64,000 nt of DNA from Azospirillum halopraeferens DSM 3675 (GCF_000429625.1 NZ_AUCF01000013.1:1-64000); one strand, 5' to 3'. Counted from the stretch's first letter, positions 33,580 to 41,759 are shown. A program made the numbers and translations. The notes: generated by a model not told the origin, from the sequence alone.

Positions 33580-35706
33580 ATGCACCCGTTTGATCTCCCC
33601 GTCGTGGATGTGCTCCAGGCGCTGGGCCGCAACGTCGGGCTGCTGGCGCTGGCGGCCGTGGCCTACGCCGTGGCGATCCGGCGCATCGACCGCGGCAGCC
33701 TCGCGGGACAGGCGGTGTACGGCGCGCTGTTCGGCGCCATGACCGTTCTGGCCATGGCGCTGCCGTTCGAGTTCGCTCCGGGCATTCTGGTCGACGGCCG
33801 CCCCGTCATGCTCGCCCTGGCCGGACCGTTCGGCGGCCCCCTGGCCGCCGTGCTGGCGGCCCTGGCGGCGGCGGCCTTCCGCCTTCATCTGGGCGGCGTC
33901 GGGGCCATCGCCGGCGTGGCGGGAATTGTGATCGCGGCCGGGGTCGGCATGATCATGGCGGCGGTACCGGCGTACGGCGGGCGGCCGTTGCGCCTGCCCC
34001 ACATCTTCATCCTCGCCGCCGTCGTCAGCCCGCTGCATCTGGCCAGCGCCCTGCTGCTGCCCGATCGGGAGCAGGCCCTGCGCCTGCTGGAGGCCACGGG
34101 GCCGGTGGCCCTGCCGGTCACCACGCTGGGGATCGCCATCCTCGGCACCCTTCTCATCCACGAACACTGGCGTCGCCTGGGCGAACTGGCGTTGCGCGAC
34201 AGTGAGGCGCGGTACCGCCTGCTGGCCGGGAACATCGGCGACGTGCTGACGCGCATCTCCCCCGATGGCACCCGCACCTTCTGTTCCGAGGCGTCGCGGG
34301 ACGTGCTGGGCTACGAGCCGGAGGAGTTGATCGGCCGGCCCGCGGACGCCCTCGTCCACCCCGACGACCGGCCCGTCTTCGCCGCCGCCCTGTCCGGCCT
34401 GTCACCGGAGGCGCCGGCTACGACCTGCGTGATGCGCAAGCGCCACGGCAACGGCCATTGGATCTGGACCGAGGCGTCGATCCGCCTGGTCAGCGATCCG
34501 GTGACCGGGCGACCCATGGAATACATCGCCGTGGCCCGCGACGTCACCCGCCGCATCCACAGCGAACAGGAGGCCCGCGCCGCCCGTGACGAGGCGGAAC
34601 GGGCCAACCGTGCCAAGTCCGCCTTCCTGGCCGGTGTGAGCCAGGAGTTGGTGACCCCGCTCAACGCCATCATCGGCTTCACCGATTCCATCGCGCGGGA
34701 GTCCCTGGGGCCGGTGGGCGACCCGCGCTACCTCCAGCTTGCCCTGGATGCCCGCGACAGCGGCCAGCATCTGCTGGAACTGATCAACGACGTGCTCGAT
34801 CACGCCCGGGCGGATTCGGGGCGGCTGACGCTGACCGAGGACACGGTGGATCTGGACGCCGCCGTGTCGTTCTGCGTCCGCCTGATCTGGCCGCGCGCCG
34901 AACGGGCGGGTGTGAACCTGTCCTACGACGTCGCCCCCGACGTGCGCCATCTCCGCGCCGACGAGATGCGGATGCGCCAGATCCTTCTGAACCTGTTGTC
35001 GAACGCCGTGAAGTACACGCCGTCGGGCGGCCGCGTGACGGTGTCGGCGTCCCTGCGCGACGGACAGCCCGTGATCGTCGTCGCCGATACCGGTACGGAC
35101 GCCGACCGCAGCGCACGCCACTCCGCCGCCAACGACGACCGCGCGACCGAGGAGAGCGGCTTCGTCCTGCCTCTGACCCGCCGCCTGGTGGAGCTGCACG
35201 GCGGCACTCTGGCGGTGGCATCGCCGGGCCGCGGCGGCATGGTCGCGACGGTCCGCCTGCCGACCGAGCGTCTGACCGACGCACCGGCACGGCCGGCCGC
35301 AACCGTCGTGCCCGGCGGCGCCACCATTCTGCTGGTGGAGGATGATCCGCTCATCCGCTTCGCCGCGGCGGAGCTGCTGGCCGGCTTCGGCCACATGGTC
35401 CTTCAGGCGGGCAACGCCAACGAGGCGCTGGCCGTGCTGCGCGAAGGCCGGCCCATCGACCTGCTGTTCACCGACGTGGTGATGCCGCCGGGCATGAACG
35501 GCGCGGAACTGGCGCGCGAGGTGGAGCGGCTGCGCCCCGGCATCCGCGTGCTGCTGACCTCCGGCTTCGCCGGCCACGCCATCGTCGGGGAGGACGGCAT
35601 GGGCAAGGGGTACGAGATGCTGCCGAAGCCCTTCAGCCCGGAGGACCTGAAACGCAAGCTCGACACCATGCTGGCCGCCCGCTCCGCCCCGTCAGCCACG
35701 GGATGA
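33580..35706 (+). CDS. 5TM-LYT / PAS hybrid sensor kinase, degenerate (His to Gln), with receiver domain
   Basis: The product is 708 aa. Residues 15-195 hold about five helices of the 5TMR-LYT type (PGILVDGRPVMLALAGPFGG, FRLHLGGVGAIAG). A PAS domain with PAC follows (about 205-325), then a kinase-like core (about 345-562) and a receiver (583-700). The H-box reads FLAGVSQELVTPLNAIIGF: Gln355 replaces the phospho-acceptor His. The N-box (LLNLLSNAVKYT) is intact. After DTG (503-505) the sequence is abnormal, and the usual GLGL loop is FVLPL. The receiver keeps Asp632 (LFTDVVMP) and the LPKPF Lys. It is thus probably not an autokinase; it may act as a pseudo-kinase scaffold, phosphatase, or receiver target of another kinase. 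Confidence 0.9.
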   Translation: MHPFDLPVVDVLQALGRNVGLLALAAVAYAVAIRRIDRGSLAGQAVYGALFGAMTVLAMALPFEFAPGILVDGRPVMLALAGPFGGPLAAVLAALAAAAFRLHLGGVGAIAGVAGIVIAAGVGMIMAAVPAYGGRPLRLPHIFILAAVVSPLHLASALLLPDREQALRLLEATGPVALPVTTLGIAILGTLLIHEHWRRLGELALRDSEARYRLLAGNIGDVLTRISPDGTRTFCSEASRDVLGYEPEELIGRPADALVHPDDRPVFAAALSGLSPEAPATTCVMRKRHGNGHWIWTEASIRLVSDPVTGRPMEYIAVARDVTRRIHSEQEARAARDEAERANRAKSAFLAGVSQELVTPLNAIIGFTDSIARESLGPVGDPRYLQLALDARDSGQHLLELINDVLDHARADSGRLTLTEDTVDLDAAVSFCVRLIWPRAERAGVNLSYDVAPDVRHLRADEMRMRQILLNLLSNAVKYTPSGGRVTVSASLRDGQPVIVVADTGTDADRSARHSAANDDRATEESGFVLPLTRRLVELHGGTLAVASPGRGGMVATVRLPTERLTDAPARPAATVVPGGATILLVEDDPLIRFAAAELLAGFGHMVLQAGNANEALAVLREGRPIDLLFTDVVMPPGMNGAELAREVERLRPGIRVLLTSGFAGHAIVGEDGMGKGYEMLPKPFSPEDLKRKLDTMLAARSAPSATG

Positions 35707-35719
35707 GGGGCGACGCGGC

Positions 35720-36721
35720 TCAGGCCGCCTCCAGCACGCGGGTCAGGGCGGCGGCGTCGACGTTGCGGCCGGATACCACCGCCACGGTGCGCGGCGCCGC
35801 ACGCACCCGGCCGGCCAGCAGTGCCGCCACCGCCGCCGCCCCGGCCCCCTCGGCGACGATGCCGACGGCGCGGTGCAGGGTGCGGACGGCGTGGGCCAAT
35901 TCATCCTCCTCCACATAGACGATGGCGTCCACCAGGGTGGCCGCCGCCGCCCGGGCCAGCTTGCCCAGATCCGCCACGGCGATGCCGTCGGCCAGCGTCG
36001 GCCCCGGCCCGGCCCCGCCCGGCCGGAAACGGGCATGGCGGACGCCGACCACCCGCGCCGACGGGTTCCGTGCCTTTACCGCCGCCGCCACGCCGGCCAG
36101 CAGCCCGCCGCCGCCCACCGGCACCACCACCAGGTCGGTGTCCGGCCGGTCCTCCAGGATCTCCAGTCCGACGGTGCCCTGCCCGGCGATGACATCGGGA
36201 TCGTCATAGGGATGGACGAAGGTCAGGCGCCGATCCGCCGCCAGTTCCAGAGCCTTGTCCCGCGCCTCGGCCACGGTCGCCCCGTGCAGCAGGACCTCGG
36301 CGCCGTATCCGGCCGTGCGCTCCACCTTGTTGCGCGGGGCGGTGACCGGCATGACGATGGTGACGGGAACGCCCAGCCGCGCCCCGTGCAGGGCCAGCCC
36401 GGCAGCGTGGTTCCCCGCGGACATGGCGACCACCCCCTGCGCCCGTTCGGGCGCGGTCAGGCGCAGCAGGCGGTTGAGCGCACCCCGCTCCTTGAAGGCA
36501 CCGGTGGCCTGGAACGTCTCCACCTTCACCCCGATCGCGATGCCGGGACCGGCGCCGAGACCTGGCGCGTCCAGCAGCGGCGTGCGCACCACCTGCCCGG
36601 CCAGACGGGCGGCAGCGGCGCTTATGGCGGAGGAGGGCAGCCAGGCGGGAAGTCGGGGGGAACGGTCGGAACAGGCGCCACATCGGGGGTGGCGCACGGC
36701 GACGGCGTGCGCGGCGAACAT
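35720..36721 (-). CDS. threonine dehydratase-like PLP enzyme without ACT domain
   Basis: This 333-aa fold-type II PLP enzyme has Lys77 in TGAFKERGALNRL as the cofactor Schiff base, MSAGNHAAGLALHG for the phosphate/substrate loop, and the glycine-rich VVVPVGGGGLLAGVAAA. These match catabolic threonine/serine ammonia-lyases, which convert threonine to 2-oxobutanoate. The C-terminal ACT or regulatory domain of biosynthetic IlvA is absent. The sequence NVDAAALTRVLEAA at the end is the usual terminus of the catalytic domain. The ATG at 36721 is preceded by AAGGA nine bases upstream. Racemase or hydroxyaspartate dehydratase activity cannot be excluded. It is convergent with the hybrid kinase. Confidence 0.85.
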   Translation of the reverse strand: MFAAHAVAVRHPRCGACSDRSPRLPAWLPSSAISAAAARLAGQVVRTPLLDAPGLGAGPGIAIGVKVETFQATGAFKERGALNRLLRLTAPERAQGVVAMSAGNHAAGLALHGARLGVPVTIVMPVTAPRNKVERTAGYGAEVLLHGATVAEARDKALELAADRRLTFVHPYDDPDVIAGQGTVGLEILEDRPDTDLVVVPVGGGGLLAGVAAAVKARNPSARVVGVRHARFRPGGAGPGPTLADGIAVADLGKLARAAAATLVDAIVYVEEDELAHAVRTLHRAVGIVAEGAGAAAVAALLAGRVRAAPRTVAVVSGRNVDAAALTRVLEAA

Positions 36722-37127
36722 CGCAGGGAGTCCTTGCGGCAACGGAGGAGGCGGAGGCGACGCGAACGGTCCCGGACCGCGTCAGCGGCCCGGGCGGATA
36801 ATTCGACGCATTCGCCCGCCCGCCATACGGCGGCACGGTCCGATACGGTTCCGATTGTCATTGCCGGCCGGGTTCAGGGTCCCGGCGCCCCACGGGCGTT
36901 CCATCACGCCACACTCCATCCACCGCACCACGACGAACGCGATTCGTCCCCGACGCTTACAGCGCCGGGCCGCTAATTCGCATTCGCATGAGTCGCAGGG
37001 TGGTGTGCATGCCCCGATCCTTAACGCGCCGGGCGGCTCCGCGTCAAGGCCCGCACGCAGCCACTCGCGCGGTGCCGCCGAAAGAGGTACAGTGGCGCAA
37101 CGATTGGTCGCGCTGTGTGGCTGCCCC
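36722..37127. other. 406-base intergenic stretch with one inverted repeat
   Basis: This lies between the divergent threonine dehydratase and lipoprotein genes. I see no convincing small gene. The repeat GACGAA-CGCGA-TTCGTC (36932-36948) is a perfect six-pair inverted repeat with a five-base centre and could be an operator or a weak hairpin. No clear sigma70 promoter was found. Confidence 0.4.
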
Positions 37128-37451
37128 ATGAGGATCGTTTCAGCCCTGCTCGCCTGCCTGCTGCTGACCGCCTGCTCCGGCGAACCGTCGGAGGCGGAGA
37201 TGCGCACGGCCGTTGAGGCCCACACCCGCCGCACCATCGAGTCGCAGGGGCGCAGCTTCAGCCGCTTCGATGCCTTCCGCAAGCAGGGCTGCGTCACCGC
37301 GAAGAGCCGGCCGGACGGCTATGACTGCTACTACGCCGCCACCTTGCAACCGCTCCCCGGCCAGCCCACGCTCACCGTCAACGGCAAGGGCTGGTTCCGG
37401 CGCACCGACCGCGGGATGGAGTTCGCCGATCTCGGCGCCCAGCCACGATAG
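37128..37451 (+). CDS. small putative lipoprotein
   Basis: This 107-aa protein has a short signal and lipobox LLLTACSG, Cys16 being the probable lipid anchor. The mature part has a helical N-terminus (AEMRTAVEAHTRRTIESQ) and two Cys in a beta-rich region (KQGCVTAKSRPDGYDCYYAA) that may form a disulfide. I do not recognise a named family. It is convergent with fliP, 14 bases apart. Confidence 0.7.
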   Translation: MRIVSALLACLLLTACSGEPSEAEMRTAVEAHTRRTIESQGRSFSRFDAFRKQGCVTAKSRPDGYDCYYAATLQPLPGQPTLTVNGKGWFRRTDRGMEFADLGAQPR

Positions 37452-37465
37452 AAGCCACAACGGCG

Positions 37466-38212
37466 CTACAGCGTGCCGAAGCTGCGCGCCAGCGATCCGG
37501 CGATCAGATACCAGCCGTCGACCAGCACGAAGAAGATGATCTTGAAGGGTATCGCCACCATGGTCGGCGGCAGCATCATCATGCCCATGGACATCAGGAT
37601 CGACGACACCACCATGTCGATCACCAGGAAGGGCAGGAACAGCAGGAAGCCGATTTCGAAGGCGCGCTTGATCTCCGAGATCATGAAGGCCGGGATCAGC
37701 ACATGGGCCGGGACGTCGGCCGGCGCCGCGATGTCGTCGATGCGCGCCATCTCGGCGAACAGGCGCAGGTCCTTCTCGTTGGTGTGGCGCAGCATGAAGT
37801 CGCGGAACGGTGCGAAGGCACGCCGCATCGCCTCGGTCTCGTCGATGCGTTCCTCGATCAGGGGCTGGATTCCGTCCGCATAGGACCGCTCCAGCACCGG
37901 CGCCATGATGAAGAAGGTGAGGAACAGGGCCAGACTGATCATCACCGTGTTGGGCGGCACCTGCTGGATGCCCAGCGCCTGGCGCAGGAAGGACAGGACG
38001 ATGACGATGCGGGTGAACGACGTCATCATGATCAGGATCGACGGCGCCAGCGACAGCACCGTGATCGCCGCGATCATCTGGATCATGCGGCCGGTGGTGG
38101 ACCCGCCGGCATCACCGATGTCGAAGGTTACGCTCTGCGCCAGAGCCGGCCCGGCCGCCAGCCCGGCACCCAGCGCCAGCAGGACGGCGATCAGCAGACG
38201 GCGGGCGGTCAT
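37466..38212 (-). CDS. fliP: flagellar type III export protein FliP
   Basis: FliP forms, with FliQ and FliR, the core export gate in the flagellar basal body membrane. The 248-aa protein has a cleavable signal (AGPALAQS). It then has the family signatures LAPSILIMMTSFTRIVIVLSF (read as two helices), QQVPPNTVMISLALFLTFF, and VLIPAFMISEIKRAFEIGFL. The C-terminal helix pair is DMVVSSILMSMGMMMLPP. Length and motifs are complete. It overlaps fliO by four bases. FliQ and FliR are encoded in the separate plus-strand operon at 41.8-42.9 kb. Confidence 0.97.
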   Translation of the reverse strand: MTARRLLIAVLLALGAGLAAGPALAQSVTFDIGDAGGSTTGRMIQMIAAITVLSLAPSILIMMTSFTRIVIVLSFLRQALGIQQVPPNTVMISLALFLTFFIMAPVLERSYADGIQPLIEERIDETEAMRRAFAPFRDFMLRHTNEKDLRLFAEMARIDDIAAPADVPAHVLIPAFMISEIKRAFEIGFLLFLPFLVIDMVVSSILMSMGMMMLPPTMVAIPFKIIFFVLVDGWYLIAGSLARSFGTL

Positions 38213-38532
38213 GGCGTTCCCCCCTCCCCGCCCCGCGGCCGGTCGGCTGCGGCGAGCGCGTCGCGGAAGCCGGAGCGCACGGGGGACTCCACCACCCGAT
38301 CACCGGTGGTGCTCAGCAGCAGCAGGTGTTCGGAATCATCACGGCGCACCAGGACGAGACGCCGCCGGGTGTCCAGCGGCAGCACCTCGACGATCGACAG
38401 CCGGCGCTGGCGGGCCGGCGTGTGGATGGTGCCGCCATAGCCGAGCCGGCGCAGCACCAGCGCCAGCACGACGAACAGCGCGATGACGAACACCAGCGCG
38501 AGGGTGAAGCGGATGTAGGTGTCGATGTCCAT
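38209..38532 (-). CDS. fliO: flagellar biosynthesis protein FliO
   Basis: FliO is a small membrane protein that helps assemble the FliP ring. This 107-aa protein has one N-terminal membrane span (FTLALVFVIALFVVLALVLR) followed by a cytoplasmic domain with RRLSIVEVLPLDTRRRLVLV, the conserved FliO segment. Family sequences vary widely, and the position directly ahead of fliP with a four-base overlap is strong support. It follows the 120-aa unknown gene by 18 bases. Confidence 0.9.
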   Translation of the reverse strand: MDIDTYIRFTLALVFVIALFVVLALVLRRLGYGGTIHTPARQRRLSIVEVLPLDTRRRLVLVRRDDSEHLLLLSTTGDRVVESPVRSGFRDALAAADRPRGGEGGTP

Positions 38533-38550
38533 TATGGCGATGGCCGAGCC

Positions 38551-38913
38551 TCAGGGATCGTCGGGCCGGTCCGGCGGATCGGCCGGGCCCGGCGGAGGGG
38601 CCGCGCCGTAGGCCGCGACGGCGCGGCGGCGGGCGGTGTGCGGGCCGATCACCGGCCCGGCGGCGGCCAGGGCATCGCGTTGGCGCGCCAGCACCGCGGC
38701 CAGGGAATCGAGGGCATCCACCACGGCCTCCAGGCGGGCCAGGAGGGGCCGCGCCTCCTCCGGCGCCAGCGCCAGGGCGGCATCGCACACCGTGCGCACG
38801 CGCTCGCCCAGCCCGTCCAGATCGAGCCAGGCGCCGCCCTCCGCCTCGTCCCGCGCCTGCGCCAGGGCGGCGGCGACGGCCGCCAGTTGGCGCCCGATCT
38901 CCTGCGGAGTCAT
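38551..38913 (-). CDS. hypothetical protein in the fliO-fliP operon
   Basis: This 120-aa acidic, Ala/Leu-rich protein begins MTPQEIGRQLAAVAAALAQA and is predicted to be almost wholly helical up to about residue 90 (EARPLLARLEAVVDALDSLA). It ends in a Pro-rich tail (APPPGPADPPDRPDDP). There is no signal peptide or membrane span. It overlaps the FlhB-like gene by four bases and is followed by fliO, so it is part of a flagellar export operon. The helical bundle form recalls export chaperones such as FliT, but no sequence match supports that name. Confidence 0.65.
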   Translation of the reverse strand: MTPQEIGRQLAAVAAALAQARDEAEGGAWLDLDGLGERVRTVCDAALALAPEEARPLLARLEAVVDALDSLAAVLARQRDALAAAGPVIGPHTARRRAVAAYGAAPPPGPADPPDRPDDP

Positions 38914-39293
38914 GGCGCCTCTCCGACGGGGCCGTCCGCGAGCGGATCGGCGGGTATGACCGTGCCGTTGGCCCGGTAGACATGGGCCAGGATTTCCGCC
39001 ACCGCGGCGATGGCCTCCACGGGAATCTCCGTGTCCACGTCGATGGCGGCGAGGATCTCCGCCAGGTCGGCGTCCTCGCGCACCTTCACCCCGTTGGCGA
39101 AGGCCAGTTCCAGGATCTGCTCGGCCACGTAACCCTGGCCGGTGGCCACCACCCGGGGCAAAGCCGCCGCCCCCAACTCATACTTCAGCGCCACCGCGAC
39201 GGGGCGGCGGGCCGGAGGTGCGGGACGATGCGGCGGACGGCGGGTGGACACGGCGTGCCTGCGGATGAGGGCGGGGCTGGAATGCCCGCGCAT
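38910..39293 (-). CDS. FlhB C-terminal domain paralogue (FlhX/YlqH-like), lacking NPTH
   Basis: The product is up to 127 aa. From about residue 33 the sequence VAVALKYELGAAALPRVVATG, then ILELAFANGVKVREDADLAE and DVDTEIPVEAIAAVAEILAHVYR, aligns with the FlhB cytoplasmic domain just after its NPTH cleavage site. Compare HYSIALKYDP...DIDEEIPAEHYRAVAEIITYVF in the FlhB of this window. The transmembrane domain and the NPTH motif are missing. Similar stand-alone domains (FlhX, YlqH) are known, and some can partly replace cleaved FlhB. An ATG at 39293 or a GTG at 39251 may be used. It heads the operon with an unknown gene, fliO and fliP. Confidence 0.85.
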   Translation of the reverse strand: MRGHSSPALIRRHAVSTRRPPHRPAPPARRPVAVALKYELGAAALPRVVATGQGYVAEQILELAFANGVKVREDADLAEILAAIDVDTEIPVEAIAAVAEILAHVYRANGTVIPADPLADGPVGEAP

Positions 39294-39376
39294 CCTCTCC
39301 CGAACATGCTTAATGAACGATGAAGGTGTCGGCAGGGAGCGGGAGCGCCGGACCGGTCCGCCGCTCCCGCCGGGCT

Positions 39377-39916
39377 TCAGTGCGCCGGCTGCGGCATTGC
39401 GTGGCCATCCGGCGACATGGCCCCGGCGGCCTGCACCGGCACGTCGAGGGTGACCGCGCCGGCGGTTTCAAAGGTCAGCGTCAGCGGGAACCGGCTTCCC
39501 TGCGCCAGCGGCTGCTTCAGCCCGATCAGCATGACGTGCAGGCCGCCGGGGCGCAGGACCGACGGCTCACCGGGCGCCACCTCGATGCCGTCGACCGGGC
39601 GCATGCGCATGACCCCGTTGTCCATCAGGTGGGTGTGCAGTTCCACCTTCTCGGCCACCGGGCTGGACGCCGCCACCAGACGGTCGACCGCCTCTCCGTC
39701 GTTGGTCAGCGTCATGTAGGTGCCGCCGACCCTGGCGTTGGGCGCGGTGGCGCGGGCCCAGGGGGCGACGATGGCAATGGTGCCAACGGTCGCCGCCGGG
39801 GCCCCGGAGGCGGCGGGAGCGGCGGCGGGCGCGGGGTGGCCGTGCCCCCCCTGCGCGAGGGCAGGAGCGGCAGCGGCCAGGGCCGCGACGAGCGCGGCGG
39901 CAAACAGGGTCTTCAT
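39377..39916 (-). CDS. periplasmic copper chaperone PCu(A)C
   Basis: This 179-aa protein has a signal peptide ending ALAQ, a His/Pro/Ala-rich linker (GGHGHPAPAAAPAA), and a cupredoxin-like domain. The copper site H(M)X10MX21HXM is visible as His94/His96, Met103/Met105 and His127-x-Met129 in GGLHVMLIGL. PCu(A)C proteins bring Cu(I) to the CuA site of cytochrome oxidase or to nitrous oxide reductase. The C-terminal tail again holds His and Met (DGHAMPQPAH). It lies 84 bases after the DUF2946 gene on the same strand, a common copper-linked pair. Confidence 0.93.
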   Translation of the reverse strand: MKTLFAAALVAALAAAAPALAQGGHGHPAPAAAPAASGAPAATVGTIAIVAPWARATAPNARVGGTYMTLTNDGEAVDRLVAASSPVAEKVELHTHLMDNGVMRMRPVDGIEVAPGEPSVLRPGGLHVMLIGLKQPLAQGSRFPLTLTFETAGAVTLDVPVQAAGAMSPDGHAMPQPAH

Positions 39917-40000
39917 GATGCGTTTCCTCGAATCGGTGGCCGGCGCACGGCGCGATGCCGGCGGGCGGGCAATAGAACGGACAGGCGATGGTGCGGGAGG

Positions 40001-40429
40001 TCAGGCCCGTGCCGGCGGGGCGCGGCTGGGCGGCAGGCGGCAGGGTGCGGCGACCGGAGGGGCCGCCGCCGCGTGCTGCGGCAGAATGGCGCGGACCACC
40101 CGCTGCGGCTCCGCCGGTGCTGCCGGCAGGGGCGGCGGCGCCCCCACCGCGGCGGCGACGGCCGTGCACACGGGGCAGGCTTGCGGCCCCGGCGCGTCCG
40201 TGTCGCCGGCCGGCGTTCCCGGCGCCGCGCGTCCCGATCCGTCGGCCAGGCACAGGCTGTCCCAGGCGGTGTTGGTGCCGGCAGCGGCCAGCACCGCCTG
40301 CACGGGCAGCAGCACCTGCATGAGCACCGCCAGCACCGCCAGCCAGACCGCCGGACGCCGCTGCGGCCGGGCGGCGGACGCGCAGACTCCGGAGCGGTGC
40401 GGGTGGGCGATGGATTCGGAACGCAGCAT
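40001..40429 (-). CDS. DUF2946-like membrane protein with CPxC motif
   Basis: This 142-aa protein has one strong hydrophobic segment (AVWLAVLAVLMQVLLPVQAVLAAA), a CPVC motif (QACPVCTAVAAAV) and a Pro/Arg-rich C-terminus (LPPSRAPPARA). This layout and the PCu(A)C neighbour match DUF2946, a family tied to copper uptake or assembly. The Cys pair could bind copper or take part in disulfide exchange. The ATG at 40429 is chosen; a longer start has no ribosome site. It is divergent from the flgB operon. Confidence 0.65.
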   Translation of the reverse strand: MLRSESIAHPHRSGVCASAARPQRRPAVWLAVLAVLMQVLLPVQAVLAAAGTNTAWDSLCLADGSGRAAPGTPAGDTDAPGPQACPVCTAVAAAVGAPPPLPAAPAEPQRVVRAILPQHAAAAPPVAAPCRLPPSRAPPARA

Positions 40430-40587
40430 GGCGGGTGACAGTACCACAGCGGCCCGCTCCGGCAACTCCCTGCGTTTGCCGGCGGGATTCAGGGTTTGTT
40501 AACGCAAACGCGCGCACCTTTCGGAAGGCCCCCGGAGTCGAGCCCGGTGGAGAAAAGGTCGGCGCGAAAGTGCGGGCGGAGAGCACC

Positions 40588-40998
40588 ATGGACCTCAACA
40601 ACCTCGCCCTCTACAAGCTGCTGACGCGCAAGATGGACTGGCAGACCCAGCGCCAGGAGGTGCTGGCCCGCAACATCGCCAACGCCGACACGCCCGACTT
40701 CAAGCCGCAGGACCTGAAGCCCTTCACCTTCCGCGACGCCCTGGCCGACAGCCGGCGGCTGAAGGCGTCGACCACCGCCGCCAACCACTTGCAGGGCACC
40801 GTTCCGGTCGGCGGGCTGAACAAGGAACAGCGGGTGCGGGCACCCTACGAGACCGCCCCCGACGGCAACGCCGTGGTGATCGAGGAGCAGGTCATGAAGG
40901 TGTCCCAGAACGCCATGGACTACCAGACCATGGTGAACCTCTACCGCAAACAGATCACCATGCTGAAGATGGCGCTGGGCCGCGCCGGCGGCGGTTGA
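40588..40998 (+). CDS. flgB: flagellar basal-body rod protein FlgB
   Basis: FlgB is a proximal rod component exported by the flagellar system. The 136-aa protein has VLARNIANADTPDFKPQDL, the FlgB version of the rod-protein N-terminal motif, and a C-terminal helix MDYQTMVNLYRKQITMLKMA. The ATG at 40588 gives the expected start MDLNNLALYKLL. It is first in the operon flgB-flgC-fliE-fliQ-fliR-flhB. The upstream region has an inverted repeat GTTTG-TTAACG-CAAAC (about 40494-40509) containing a TTAAC that may be a CtrA half-site. Confidence 0.96.
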   Translation: MDLNNLALYKLLTRKMDWQTQRQEVLARNIANADTPDFKPQDLKPFTFRDALADSRRLKASTTAANHLQGTVPVGGLNKEQRVRAPYETAPDGNAVVIEEQVMKVSQNAMDYQTMVNLYRKQITMLKMALGRAGGG

Positions 40999-41014
40999 GC
41001 GACGGAGGCGACGG

Positions 41015-41428
41015 ATGGCCGATCTTTTCAACACCATGGCCGTGTCGGCCTCGGGCATGAAGGCGCAGGGCGCCCGCCTGCGCGTCATCGCCGAGAACAT
41101 GGCCAACGCCAACTCCACGGCGGAGACGCCGGGCGACCTGCCCTACCGCCGCAAGACCATCACCTTCGCCAACGAGGTCGACCGCCAGCTCGGCATCGAG
41201 ACCGTGCGGGTCGCCAAGATCGGCGTGGACAAGGGCGACTTCCAGCGCCGCTACGATCCCGCCCACCCCAGCGCCGATGCCGACGGCTACGTGCTGTTGC
41301 CCAACGTCAACACGATCATCGAGTCGATGGACATGCGCGAGGCCCAGCGCTCCTACGAAGCCAACCTGTCCGTCATCGAATCGGCGCGTCAGATGATGAT
41401 GCGCACGATCGACATCCTGCGCGCCTGA
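41015..41428 (+). CDS. flgC: flagellar basal-body rod protein FlgC
   Basis: This proximal rod protein has 137 aa. The N-terminal MAVSASGMKAQGARLRVIAE, then NMANANSTAETPGDLPYRRK, and the C-terminal VNTIIESMDMREAQRSYEAN are diagnostic of FlgC. Sixteen bases separate it from flgB, and GGAGG precedes its ATG. It is complete and of normal length. Confidence 0.97.
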   Translation: MADLFNTMAVSASGMKAQGARLRVIAENMANANSTAETPGDLPYRRKTITFANEVDRQLGIETVRVAKIGVDKGDFQRRYDPAHPSADADGYVLLPNVNTIIESMDMREAQRSYEANLSVIESARQMMMRTIDILRA

Positions 41429-41453
41429 TCCTCACGCCCGGAGAGCCTTCGCC

Positions 41454-41759
41454 ATGGTCGCCAACGTCGCCAACGTCATCGCCGCCTATGCCAACACCGC
41501 GTCGCGCACGGCCGGTGCCGGCATGGCGCCGCGCGACGAGGGGCCCACTTTCGGCGAGGTCCTGCAGGAAACGGCGAAGTCCGCCGTCGACACCCTGCGC
41601 CGGGGCGAGACGGTCACCGCCCTGGCCGCGGTCGGCCAGGCCGACCTGTCCGACGTGGTGCAGGCGGTGTCCAACGCCGAGGTGACGCTGCAAACCGTCA
41701 CCACCGTGCGCGACAAGGTCATCACGGCCTACCAGGAAATCCTGCGCATGCCGATCTGA
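41454..41759 (+). CDS. fliE: flagellar hook-basal body complex protein FliE
   Basis: FliE joins the MS ring to the proximal rod. The 101-aa protein has the C-terminal core QADLSDVVQAVSNAEVTLQT, followed by VTTVRDKVITAYQEILRMPI, the standard FliE ending. The central FGEVLQETAKSAVDTLRRGE segment is also typical. It lies 25 bases after flgC and 26 bases before fliQ. Confidence 0.96.
   Translation: MVANVANVIAAYANTASRTAGAGMAPRDEGPTFGEVLQETAKSAVDTLRRGETVTALAAVGQADLSDVVQAVSNAEVTLQTVTTVRDKVITAYQEILRMPI

Noticed and set aside
40449..40475. Sigma54 promoter for the flgB operon
   Set aside because: The best GG...GC pair has nine rather than ten intervening bases and lacks the TGGCAC and TTGC context, so it was not reported as a promoter.
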